A stretch of DNA of 64,000 nucleotides from Apodospora peruviana (lineage: Eukaryota; Ascomycota; Sordariomycetes; Sordariales; Lasiosphaeriaceae). The position numbers and the translations under genes were made by a program. A model generated the notes under the pieces. It was not told where the DNA came from, made no database searches, and saw nothing but the letters and a program-made list of their open reading frames with translations. The stretch is from the NCBI GenBank assembly GCA_033439685.1, contig JAUEDM010000003.1:1518001-1582000 (forward strand), read 5' to 3'. Below are positions 1 to 9,320 of this stretch, in pieces. Positions within the stretch are counted from its first letter, which is position 1. Every line of letters starts with the position of its first letter.

Positions 1-146
1 AGTCGGCAGCAGATGCCACCACTTTTCTTAACTTGAGACGAATTGAGCACCATTCTGGCGATTCTTTTGTTGTTTTCTCTAAAAGAAACAAAGAAACTGT
101 TTCCCTTTCCATGATTGAGTGTATGTATATGAAGAACAAAAGGGTA

Positions 147-262
147 TGACAAGAGTGGGATTCGAACCCACGCCCTTTCGGACTGCGAAATTCAAGTTGA
201 TTCCTGAACACAGCCTGGAATTTTCCTGAACACAGCGCCTTAGACCGCTCGGCCATCTTGCC
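147..262 (-). tRNA. tRNA-Leu(CAG) with 36-nt intron
   Basis: Read on the minus strand this folds as a class II tRNA. The 7-bp acceptor GGCAAGA pairs with TCTTGTC, followed by discriminator A. The D arm contains GCCGAGCGGTCTAAGGC. Anticodon stem CTGTG (235-231) pairs with CGCAG (187-183), a long variable arm follows, and the T arm is GTGGG-TTCGAAT-CCCAC. The anticodon loop gives CAG at 228-226, so the tRNA should read CUG as leucine. The canonical position 37/38 intron is 189-224. The intron contains an exact 14-nt copy (201-214) of the exon segment at 223-236, so it carries a second copy of the 5' anticodon half-arm including CAG. Identity as Leu is strong; the exact splice points are inferred from pairing. 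Confidence 0.9.
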
Positions 263-997
263 TATTTCTGTTAGAAGTTATTGAATTTCCGCTTCTGTTG
301 TGGAGAATGGGCGGAGTATCGCTGTTGAAGAAGGATGGGGATTGGGTGTGTGGATGTATGGATGTGTATATGACTGACTCGGACGACTTGGGAGTATGAC
401 TGGAAACAAGGGGGTCACATTGGTGCTAGTGACCACCTCACTTTGACGAGCAGTCAAGAGCTCATAATGAAAGGTTGGTGAATTGGTTATAATTATCATG
501 CTTACCAAGTTGTCAGAATGCGGTTCGATCCTGTAGTTCGTGTTTGAGCAATATGTTCTGGGTTGAAGAAATGGAGAAATCAAACACAGCCATAGACTTA
601 GATGACCAGCCAAGCGGTAGACATTGTGGAGTCCCTTTTTGTAACCCAAATCGTCAGCGGCATACAGAAGTCCCGAGATCAGAGCCCTTCCACCCACTGC
701 TTGAATGCTTATGTGATCCGGGTACTGGATGGCCAGGACGGGAGCAATTCTATATCGCGAGATGGAAGAGACAAAGAGCACTAAAGAGGTGAAGCAGAGG
801 AGCAAGACAATCGTTTTGAAATTCTCATGTAATGATCTAGTCCAAGGAACCAAGTCCCTAAGACATGTAAGTACAACGTATTTGGTGGGCGGCGAAGTTC
901 TTCTTTACGAACGCTGTGTCACTGCCAGCATGAACTAGGGGATTGGAAAGCCCTCTTTCTAAGTAGGTAGTTGTACAATATTATGAGTAAGCAGTGA
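263..997. other. no supported gene
   Basis: Between the tRNA and the LINE remnant I see no open frame with recognisable protein character. A 191-codon minus-strand frame (278-853) lacks family motifs. The 5' edge of the LINE cannot be fixed; its in-frame reading is blocked by TGA at 995. Confidence 0.5.
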
Positions 998-1500
998 GCG
1001 ACAAGGTGTGCCTTCGTAAATAAGGGCAACGGCCGGGCAACGACGAGGCCGGCGGACGATCTAGACCACCAGAATAAGACCATCTTTAGAGACAAGACAC
1101 TCAAAAGACACTCAGGCCTCAACAAGGCAAAAAGTTCACTACTGGTCCAAATTCGAACCGGCGATATAGGGCTCTGGGACTTCCTGTTTAAGCGGGGAGT
1201 TCCAAACGTTATAACGCCATTTTGTGAGTGCGGAGAATGGCGCGAGACCGTCGAGCACCTGGTCATGTGGTGTTCGGCCCCACCGTTGAGCCGAAGATGG
1301 GAGAGAGCAGAGATTCGGACTCGACGGGACTTTCACTCTGTCCTCTAGGGCATTAATCCTCCAGCTGCACGGCTAACGAGAAGGATCATGAGCTGGGTGA
1401 TGGACGTGGGAAGATTACCAATGTACAATCTGGCAAGGAAGCTAGAGTTGGAGTCGGCGGTTTAAGCCCCCCTCCATCGAAGGCCAGGAGGCCTTCTTCT
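998..1500 (+). mobile_element. 5'-truncated Tad-like LINE remnant (3' end of ORF2)
   Basis: In the plus frame from 998 to the TAA at 1463-1465 the translation has the typical C-terminus of fungal Tad-clade LINE ORF2 proteins. It contains HSGLNKAKSSLLVQIRTG, then GLWDFLFKRGVP, then a zinc-knuckle-like CECGEWRETVEHLVMWC. One in-frame TAG at about 1347-1349 interrupts it, and everything upstream (endonuclease, reverse transcriptase) is missing, so this copy is dead. A short tail with AGGCCAGGAGGCC follows the stop. It lies against the 3' end of the HET gene on the opposite strand. Family assignment is from remembered motif layout; clade assignment is tentative. Confidence 0.8.
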
Positions 1501-1515
1501 TTTGTATTCACAGGC

Positions 1516-2607
1516 TCAGTCACTGATGTGTTCCTTGATTGTCGGTGCCGGTTTTTCACCCGACCCGTGATGGTACGGTTTTCCTGTACAGTAAATAGTT
1601 TGAGGGTCCGACTCGCCTAAGCGCATAGCGGTGTATGAATAATAATGATAATATTTCTCCACCAGCCTTCGCTTTATGTCTGCATTGAGAGTATGCATAC
1701 GGTCTTCTCTCCCGGAAGTCGGTTTTTCCCGACACCCATCCAGACAGACCATAGCAATCGCCGCTTCCCAAGCGTCGGCGCGAATCGGATGATGCAAAGG
1801 AAAGTAAGACCAGCGAATCTTCACTCTTCCGCCCCTCGACAACTTCCCAATCACGATGATTCGAGTTGAGAACAACTCTTCGTGATAAGTCCAGCCTCGC
1901 CTACGGTACATGCACGATTGCGAGGGTGTGTCTGCGTCGGAACGTGTCAATCGCCTTGACCGTGTCCAGGTGAGACCCACGTCGACGTACGGCGAGCCTT
2001 TCGCTGCGATTGAACAGGAAGCGCGCGCGAAAATGTGACCCTTCTTGTCGATCTGGTCCCGGACGCAAGCATCGTCGTCCTGCACAATGCAGAGACGGTC
2101 ACACCATAGATAGCGCACGCCCAAGAGACCGGTGAGGAACACAGCGTCTTCCACGGTCTTGGGCAGCAGGACGACCGAGACAGGACCGAAGAGAGAGCCT
2201 TCCTTCTGCAGCGACTCGATGTTTCCACGGGTCGATTTTGCGGTGTAGACAGGCCCCCAGACGTAGCTCAGTGCCATGCACTTCATTGCTGGCAGGTATC
2301 GTACGACGCAGCATTTAGCGACGTCAATCACCCACTCGGGCTGGCCGCCACTCGTGAAAGTCTTGCACTGAAATCGTCGACCAGGAGTGTTGTGCTCCTT
2401 CTCGCACCGATAGAGCCATTGCCGTAGCCGGAACAGTGTGCCTACCGAGTGCCTAGGTCTGGCATATCCTGGGGCGGCAATACCAGCCAGTTTGGAGAGA
2501 CACCAATCCGCTGAGTCTCCATTGTTGGGTAGAACGACAGGATGGTTGATGCCGGGCTCGCGCCTAAACAGATCCCGTCTTCGAATCTGTGGGTTGGGTA
2601 GCTTCAT
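1516..2607 (-). CDS. HET-domain protein, C-terminally truncated
   Basis: The 363-residue single-exon frame carries the heterokaryon-incompatibility (HET) domain. ALSYVWG sits near residue 115, LPKTVEDAV and LGVRYLWCDRLCIVQDD are at about 150-178, an IFARASCSI block follows, then the RGWTYHEELFS motif near 238. HET proteins act in nonself recognition during hyphal fusion, where activation causes cell death. After the RGWTY motif only about 120 residues remain. They resemble the usual linker (a degenerate LVEKY segment) and stop 16 nt from the LINE tail, whereas most relatives continue for several hundred residues. I infer that the 3' part was lost, perhaps through the LINE insertion, so the gene may be non-functional. 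The start at 2607 is the first ATG of the frame and is not otherwise supported. Confidence 0.7.
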   Translation of the reverse strand: MKLPNPQIRRRDLFRREPGINHPVVLPNNGDSADWCLSKLAGIAAPGYARPRHSVGTLFRLRQWLYRCEKEHNTPGRRFQCKTFTSGGQPEWVIDVAKCCVVRYLPAMKCMALSYVWGPVYTAKSTRGNIESLQKEGSLFGPVSVVLLPKTVEDAVFLTGLLGVRYLWCDRLCIVQDDDACVRDQIDKKGHIFARASCSIAAKGSPYVDVGLTWTRSRRLTRSDADTPSQSCMYRRRGWTYHEELFSTRIIVIGKLSRGGRVKIRWSYFPLHHPIRADAWEAAIAMVCLDGCREKPTSGREDRMHTLNADIKRRLVEKYYHYYSYTAMRLGESDPQTIYCTGKPYHHGSGEKPAPTIKEHISD

Positions 2608-2900
2608 GATGACGGATGCTGTGCAACGATTTGGTACTCAAATTTGGCGTTTTGATCGTGTGCAGTATGTGGAAAGTTGGCCCCAGCCGAAGTTCAAAGT
2701 GGATGAAAAGACATGAAGTTGAAGGGATTCATGGTGGGGCTGAGCGTCAAGCCACCGGCGCCCGCAGCCAGTCACATCCAATCGGACATAACGCTCTGGA
2801 TGCCAGGCCGAGGCAACATCATGAACGACATGCTTCATTTCCTACTCCCAACAATATTAACTCGGGAACTTCTAATCCTGAAGAGCTCAGTCGATGTTGT

Positions 2901-3890
2901 TTACGTCGGCAGCTTTACTCCCAGAAGCTTTTCAGCATTGCCATAAGCAATAGCTTCGAGCTGGTCCTCATCAACCAAGCCGCTCTTCTCCAACGCAGTA
3001 ATCCATTCCAGCCCGACCTCGTTCTTCTGGAAGGGGTAGTCCACGCTGTACAGGATGTGTTCAATACTAGTATTAGCCAGTATACATCTCATCGGATCGA
3101 TGCTCCACACGCCACTCGTCGTGATCCATATATTTTCGTTGTAGACCGTCTTGAAATCACGAAGGTAGGTGCCCCATCGGCGGCTGAGAACTTGGATCCT
3201 CTCCAGCATGAACGGAATCGTCTCGCCCATGTGCCCGAGGATAATCTTGAGCTTCGGCCGCCGGTCAAACAACCCGGAGGCAAATAGGCGCAGGACGTGC
3301 AGCGCCGTCTCGGTGTGCCAGCCCAGGCCGCTGGAGCCCATGCTCCGCGCCGCCGCGTCGCTGAAATCCCCTTGGTACCGCAATGCCATGTCCTCGCCGG
3401 GCCAATTCGGGTGCAAGTACACGGGCACATCAAGCTCCTCGGCAGCGCTCCACCAGGGATCGTACTCAGGTCCGTCAAAGAACTTGCCGTTGTAGTGGTT
3501 GTCCACCAAGGCACCAACAAAGCCCAGGTCGGTGATGGCTACTCGCAGTACATCAGCTGCTTCGACGGGGTCGCCCATGGGTGCGACAGCAAACCCAGCG
3601 AGGCGGCTCTTGCCATCACCAACGCGCGCCTCGTGGGCCTTGATGGCGGCAAAGAGCTGGTCGTTTGCGGCGCGGCAGTCAGCCGGGTCGGTTAGACCGG
3701 GAGCATGACTGACTACCTGCAGGGAGACTCTGCCAACATCCATGTCGCGGAGACGCAGCTCATTGAGGTTGCGGAGCTTGTCGAAGACGCCATCGACGTG
3801 TTTAAGCTGCTCGGAGTAACTATCTCTGAGGCTGGCGGGGACTGTGGACGAGAAGAAGTGTTCTTCAAGGGTAATGAGCGGAGGCGTCAT
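2901..3890 (-). CDS. amidohydrolase-2 family decarboxylase (gamma-resorcylate/dihydroxybenzoate type)
   Basis: This is an intronless 329-residue protein of the amidohydrolase_2 family, a metal-dependent TIM barrel. The metal ligands of gamma-resorcylate and 2,3-dihydroxybenzoate decarboxylases are present: E9 and H11 in LEEHF, H160 in YLHP, H220 in LGHMGE and D284 in SVDYPF. Length matches the family (about 320-340). The likely reaction is non-oxidative, reversible decarboxylation of a hydroxybenzoate, used in aromatic catabolism in the cytosol; the substrate cannot be read from sequence. There is no signal peptide. It is divergent from the bL36m gene across 534 bp. No aromatic-degradation neighbours are visible, so a pathway link is not supported. 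Confidence 0.88.
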   Translation of the reverse strand: MTPPLITLEEHFFSSTVPASLRDSYSEQLKHVDGVFDKLRNLNELRLRDMDVGRVSLQVVSHAPGLTDPADCRAANDQLFAAIKAHEARVGDGKSRLAGFAVAPMGDPVEAADVLRVAITDLGFVGALVDNHYNGKFFDGPEYDPWWSAAEELDVPVYLHPNWPGEDMALRYQGDFSDAAARSMGSSGLGWHTETALHVLRLFASGLFDRRPKLKIILGHMGETIPFMLERIQVLSRRWGTYLRDFKTVYNENIWITTSGVWSIDPMRCILANTSIEHILYSVDYPFQKNEVGLEWITALEKSGLVDEDQLEAIAYGNAEKLLGVKLPT

Positions 3891-4214
3891 TGTTAGTTGT
3901 AAATTGAAAACAATATCGTATCAAAGAGGACGGCGAGAATGGAAGAAGTATGGCTAGCTTCAAGTCTCCAATGTCGGGATCAAAGAGCAATTGAACGTCG
4001 TGTCGTCGAGCATTACCTAATCCAAGCAGATGAGATAGTGGTAGTACGTGGCGCAGGTCCCCAACTCCGTCCGGATCGCCAACCCGGACGGGTGGACTGT
4101 CACAGGCTTATTTATGTATTCGTCATGTTAAGAACGATGAACATGGAAAGTCCAACCAGAAGACTGCTGAATACAACTACTGAAATGAACCAGCTGAGAA
4201 CGGCCCGGCTCTTC

Positions 4215-4244
4215 GGGAGAACATGTTAGGGTTAGGGTTCTCCC
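4215..4244 (+). promoter_or_regulatory. telobox inside a short inverted repeat
   Basis: GTTAGGGTTAGGGTT (4225-4239), two telomere-type repeats, lies in the loop between GGGAGAAC (4215-4222) and its exact complement GTTCTCCC (4237-4244). It ends 186 nt before the bL36m start. Telobox motifs are known in promoters of ribosomal-protein genes; function here is inferred. Confidence 0.6.
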
Positions 4245-4424
4245 AGATCTTCAGGAAAGGCGGAGACACGTGACCCGGAGAGCTCGTTCAGGACCTCCAA
4301 TTGGATAAGTCGAGCTTGAACCAAAACCTCGAGGGCCACGATCACGATCATATTCAACCCCGACCCGACGGAATCACTCCTTTTTGACCGCCAGCCCGGC
4401 TTCCTCAATCTCTGGGCCAGCAAA

Positions 4425-4905
4425 ATGGCGAGCTTTTCGATCCTCTCCCAGACCGCGCGGTCGAGCGTATTAGCGACAAAGTCACTTGCCTCGTCAATGC
4501 GGGCCCTCTCGCTCGCTCGCTCCGTCCTCCCCTCGTCTACGTCTTCATCACAGAAACAAGTACGGTGTCTCTCGCAGAGCGCCCTTCACCCGTCTGGGTG
4601 CCAGCGGCCGTGCTGCCGGCCCACGCTGAGCGCAAAGTCGAGCCAAACAACCGGAGTAGCCGCGCCGAGGAGCGGCGCTGTCTTCCAGAATCAGCAAACC
4701 CGGGGCATGAAGGTGCACAGCTCTATAAAAAAGCGGTGCGAGCATTGCAAGGTTAGTTGGGAGTACCTGCCAAATGATATATAACTCTTGGCTGACTTTT
4801 GCATCCCAATACTAGGTCGTCCGACGGAAAGCCGGCAAGAGGCATGTGGGCTACCGTTATATCATCTGCTCAGCAAACCCGAGACACAAGCAGCGCCAGG
4901 GATAG
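4425..4905 (+). CDS. rtc6: mitochondrial ribosomal protein bL36m
   Basis: Exons are 4425-4751 and 4816-4905; the 64-nt intron has a GCTGAC branch-like site and ends in CTAG. The protein is 138 residues. A long Ser/Arg-rich presequence of about 90 residues fits mitochondrial import. The mature end is the L36 domain: MKVHSSIKKRCEHCK, then VVRRKAGKRHVGYRYIIC and NPRHKQRQG. The zinc-ribbon ligands CEHC, C (in YIIC) and H (in PRH) are all present. The intron falls directly after the first CxxC pair. It is a structural component of the mitochondrial large subunit. A double telobox is 186 nt upstream. The 3' end converges on the LYR-motif gene. Confidence 0.95.
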
Positions 4906-5196
4906 ACGAGGGGCAGAACAAGGTTTTTCGTCTTGTTGCTACGGTGGAAGAAGGGACCGAACCTTGTATGATAGGAATTGGGCATTATTGGGCACAGAAT
5001 ACCAGGCGCAAAGGCGGGTATTCTCAGTAGGATGGCTCAATCGCCGCCGGCCGTTTTGTAGTAATAAAAATACGCAATGGTGCACATAGATGGTACTGCA
5101 ATCAGTTGGGTGGAACGACGGGTGATCACGGTGGCAGTGACTGGGCCCAGGACGGTTGAGGAGGTCAGGCCAAAACAGTCAGTTTGGCTTCAATTC

Positions 5197-5708
5197 TTAC
5201 AGACCATCAATATACCTCTCCATACTCTCCCATTCCGTCTTTCCCGTCGATAGAAGGTATCGGATGTGGCTCTTGCCGGACATGTTAGTTATCAGTCGCT
5301 CACCAATCTGGATCTGGGGACGGGACTCTCAACGAACAAGGTCTTTGACGTCGCGCCGTCTCTCAAACTCCTCGCGCGCAAACCTCCTCGTTTCGGCGCG
5401 GGTCGTTGGGTCTTTGATCCGGCGCGTTCCCCGGATGATAGTTCGATACAGTGATAGAACACGGGCTCGTTGGAGGAACTACATGGGTGTTAAACTTGGA
5501 GACTACCGAACAACGTAGAAGGGGATATTACGTGATCCAAGCTCAGGGTCGCCCCGAGACGCGGTCGCGGGCCAGTCGCATATCTGCGAAAGGACTGCCA
5601 CGACAGACGCAGGGGAGAGTGCATCAATGGCGGGTTTAATGGAGAGATTGTATATTTAGGGAGACATTTGGGCGCTGGTCTCATCGGTGCCCGTACCCCT
5701 GGTCTCAA
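5197..5708 (-). CDS. LYR-motif mitochondrial protein, LYRM2-like
   Basis: Three exons on the minus strand: 5708-5532, 5478-5338 and 5271-5197, giving 130 residues. The first exon encodes an Arg/Pro-rich, acid-poor leader that looks like a mitochondrial presequence. Exon 2 opens with FLQRARVLSLYRTIIRG, holding the LYR tripeptide and the following phenylalanine/basic context of Complex1_LYR proteins. AREEFERRRDV follows, matching the AREEF block of LYRM2. Exon 3 gives HIRYLLSTGKTEWESMER. LYR proteins bind the mitochondrial acyl carrier protein and help assemble respiratory complexes or Fe-S clusters; LYRM2 is linked to complex I. The acceptor of intron 2 follows an ACTAAC branch site. Exact partner assignment is inference. 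Confidence 0.85.
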
Positions 5709-6021
5709 TTGGCGGCTGGTGTTCGAGGACGTTGAATTGGGAATTCCCGTCCAGAAGCATGCCGGGTCGAGTTCGTCGCTAATTTTTTAGGTGTCCTGAG
5801 CTCTGCCCGGCCCGTTAATCCCCACATTACGGGCGTGTCACGTCATCAGGTGCCGGCCCGTAGCAGTGCATCCACTGTAGTGTAGCTCCGGCGCGTCGCG
5901 TCTTACCCGCCAGATCCAATGACTTTCCCGTCTCTCGTTGAGATGCATGAAACACACCAAAAACTCTCCATATCAACCCGGTCTCGTCTCTGATGTATCG
6001 CAACAACGTCAGCACAGCGCA

Positions 6022-6752
6022 ATGAGCACAAAGCGGCGGGCGGCGCCAGAAGACCCGTTCGAGACGGCAAACAGCAAGACAGACGAGCAATTCATCGCCG
6101 ACTACCTGCAGCCAGACTGGATCACAGAATGGACGCATCCGCAGTCCGGCGCTAAATATGCCATCAGCCTGCGCAGAGCCGCATACATGGGTGAAGACAA
6201 CATATCCGCCTGCTTCAACCTGATCAAAGAGACAAGCCAGAAAGACTACGAGAATTCGTCGACGAAATGGCGTCCAGAAAAGAAGCTGGCCGAGATGCGG
6301 TCCCCCGAGCTGCGCTACGTCCTGGTCAGGGACGAATCCGACGACGTCCGGGGGTTCACGTCGTTGATGCCGACGTTTGAGGAGGGTCAGCCGGTCGTCT
6401 ACTGTTACGAGATTCACCTCAAGCCCGAGTTGCAAGGGTAATACACGACCCATTTGTCCTTACTAACATTTATGTGTTGTCTGACTGATGCAGGACCGGA
6501 CTGGCCTCCCTGCTGATGGACTTGCATACAACCGTCGCCAGGAACCTGCCGCCCATCACCAAGGTCATGCTGACCTGCTTTGTGGGGAATAAGCGCGGCC
6601 TGGCGTTCTACAGAAAGCTGGGCTTCGAGGAGGACGCCATCTCTCCCGTCCCGAGGAAGCTCCGGTTCGGGAAGATCAAGATTCCCGACTATGCCATTTT
6701 GAGCAAGAGGGTTCACGCGGATAGGGAGAAGGGCGTTTTGGAGGCTCCCTAG
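6022..6752 (+). CDS. naa40: N-alpha-acetyltransferase NAA40 (NatD), histone H4/H2A-specific
   Basis: Exons are 6022-6437 and 6494-6752, giving 224 residues. It is a GNAT-fold protein with the acetyl-CoA loop QGTGLASLLM (about 138-147) created across the splice junction, and the C-terminal NKRGLAFYRKLGFE block typical of the family. The N-terminal part, with NLIKETSQKDYENSS and YVLVRDESDDVRGFTS, matches NAA40/Nat4. NatD acetylates the N-terminal serine of histones H4 and H2A, acting in the cytosol or nucleus. An in-frame ATG at 5947 would add 25 residues. I chose 6022 because the family normally begins close to the KRR segment, but either is possible. Confidence 0.9.
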
Positions 6753-7738
6753 GTACCTAGGTAGGCATTACAGGTGTATTGGACAGACGGAGGGGAGAGG
6801 CGCATAAGATTACTCTACGGAATATACCTGATTTATATCATGATGTTAAATTCATCTTGACGACCAGCACAACTTCACAATTTCATGTATGGTAACCATA
6901 TCATACGTCAAGATGAAGAACAGCTTGTGTTCTTGAGAGCACAGCCTCCTATGGCAGTGCCCAGGTCCGGATGGACACCTGCAGGTTGAAGCTGACTGCC
7001 CAGACCACGCTAGACCAGGGGTTCACCAGGCCGCAGGATTACCTGATCGCCTTACCAAAATTACGGTAAGCATCCAATCTCCAAACAATCACCACTGGGT
7101 CTCTTGTCATGGCGATGACTTCCCCAGCACGCCGAGGCCCTTACCTATACGCTTGGTAATAGATTTACTCAGCATTACTTCGTCTGAGCTGAAGGGTACC
7201 GTATTTTGGTCCAATATGGTTTGCGCTATACCCAAGCTCGTGACAGCAAGTTCGCGAGATTTACAGCTAACTTCAAGGATGATGAAGGATCACTGCCTTA
7301 CCAGGCTCACCGGCATATGGATTTATTGCTCCACCATGGATCCATCGTTCCGTTGTTACCAAGGCTAGGAGTGTCTTGTTGTTTATGATACGACTCTGCC
7401 GTCTCTGCCAAGCATCCAGGGACCAGTAGTGCAATCCTTCAAGGCATTGGATAGGTATTAGCTGGAGAGGCGTGTCAGAGACCGAGCGAGTACGCTCTCG
7501 GATCCTATATCAAGCATGGCTGTGCCTCTTTTTTGTTGATCTTTTTCTCTCTAGGGATATTTAGACGTCGTTGTTCTGTCTGTGTAATTCCTTCGTTTAT
7601 TCTTTTCTGGAGGCTATATATACCTATCTATCTACAGCCCTACAGACGAGCAAATATCTAGAAATACCCATCAGACCTCTGTTTCTTTGCCATCCTACAC
7701 ACTTGAACAAAAAGACGACAGTCATTTCCACATTCGCA
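6753..7738. other. intergenic, no gene seen
   Basis: No coding frame with family character. A perfect 12-bp inverted repeat (TTCATCTTGACG at 6851-6862 and its complement at 6906-6917, 43-nt spacer) lies about 100 nt after the NAA40 stop and could be a 3'-end hairpin. The distal part should hold the PLAC8 promoter. Confidence 0.5.
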
Positions 7739-8475
7739 ATGGACGCCCAGAAGCACCAGACGCAGGAAAAGGTCGAGCCCAAGGAGAAATGGCTGACCAA
7801 CTTCTGCATCTGCACGCCCTTCAGCGACTGTCTGATGGCCTATTTTGCTCCCTGCTATAGTCAGTTTCTCCCCCCCCCCCCCCCCCCCTGACCTAATTAT
7901 CTATTTACTACAATCTCTTACAAAAGAGGCAAGAAATGGAAAAGCTAACCTGTGTTCGTTCACCCATATAACAGTGGTGGGCCAAACCGCCGACCGCCTA
8001 CGAGATCCCACCATGAAGAATGCCGACATGAATAACTCGGATTGCACAAACTTTGCCGCCTTCCATTGCATCACGGGTTGTGGTTTCATGTACGCCATCC
8101 TCCCCCTATCCCTCCACTTATAAACTTATTATACAACCCTTTTCACCTTTTTGCCCGCCAGACAAACCGACAAATAGACTGACCAACTCAAAAATATATA
8201 GCACCGTCATGAAACAGCGCGAAGATATCCGCAAACGCTACAACATCAAGGGCTCCTCGTGCGGCGACTGTTGCGCCACCTGCTGGTGCATGTCTTGCGC
8301 CTTGATGCAGAACGATAACGAGGTCAAGCGCCGCGAGGCGGTCCGGATGGCGGCGAACCCGGTCGTCGAGGCCTACCAGGCACCGCCGGGGATGATGCTT
8401 GTGCCGCAGCAGGAGTACCAGCAACATCAGCAGCAACAGCAACTGCCCCAGTATCAACAGCAGCAGCACCAGTAG
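7739..8475 (+). CDS. PLAC8 family cysteine-rich protein
   Basis: Three exons, 7739-7859, 7975-8089 and 8202-8475, give 169 residues. The N-terminal half has the PLAC8 pattern: CICTPFSDCLMAYFAPC, then GQTADRL, a central Asn/Cys segment with GCGF, and the C-terminal block GSSCGDCCATCWCMSCALMQ followed by NEVKRRE. Relatives in fungi and plants (fruit-weight/cadmium-resistance-like) are small membrane proteins affecting divalent metal handling or cell size; the role here is inferred. The tail is glutamine-rich, encoded by CAG/CAA repeats. Intron 1 begins with GTCAGT and immediately contains a run of 19 C. The Cys-rich segments are predicted to be membrane-associated. Confidence 0.88.
7870..7888 (+). 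repeat. (C)19 homopolymer in PLAC8 intron 1
   Basis: Nineteen consecutive C directly after the 5' splice region of intron 1. It is probably length-variable and prone to sequencing slippage. Confidence 0.95.
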
Positions 8476-9320
8476 CTGGCGGAGGAATAATTATCGTCGT
8501 TGTCGTTGCTGGGTAAGGACTAAAGTCCAAGGGTGAGGATTTCTATCGATTTGTTGCCTCTGGGTGACCATCGACCCTTTTCTCTCATACTATTTCTTTT
8601 CTTCCTGTCATGATAAAAAAATACCCGAGTTAGTACCTAAAAGTTAGCCTTTTCTTTCTTTTGTCTTTCCGTTCATTCCTATATGAGCACCAATAATGCA
8701 AACATTCTCCTCATCTGGTATCTATCCATGTACTGATGTGTTCAATCTCAACGTGATCTTCATATATATGCCCTTTTTTTGTAGCGGATACGTGACAGAG
8801 ACAGTCCGACCGGAAAAGGGGGGGCGGTAGGCTCATGTAAACAATGGACTCAGCCTCATCTCAGAATGGAAAGGAGGTAAAAAGGGACAAAAAGCGCCAG
8901 CGAAGCTGTGAAAAGAGTAGAAAAATATGTTTAGCTATTCTCTACCTGGAAGCATGTATTTCTCGTTCAAAGGGCCGCTAACAACCACTAGGTGATATAT
9001 ATGCGAGTAATAATGGAATCATGCGTCGTCAATGTAATAGGTCTGTATACCGAAATAAGCCACGAAAGGGAATTCTAGGACAGTTCCTTCGCCCTTTGAT
9101 AGAACACGCAAAATCAAGGTTTCAAACACCTGACAGATGACAGCTGCCAAAAATAATGCCGGAGCTATACAAACGAACATTATGAGATCACATTACATGA
9201 CATTGGGACGGAAAAGAATTAGCCAGGGATAGATCCATTTGCAGGATTGTAATCCGTCTCATTACTCATGATTGACAGTCATATCAAAGCATCAACGCTC
9301 CCCCTATCCATCTAAACAAC
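8476..9320. other. convergent 3' intergenic region
   Basis: AT-leaning sequence between the convergent PLAC8 and eEF1B genes, expected to hold both 3' untranslated regions. No additional gene or RNA was recognised. Confidence 0.5.

Noticed and set aside
278..853. 191-codon minus-strand frame
   Set aside because: Low-complexity tail, no motif, and no supporting splice or family signal.
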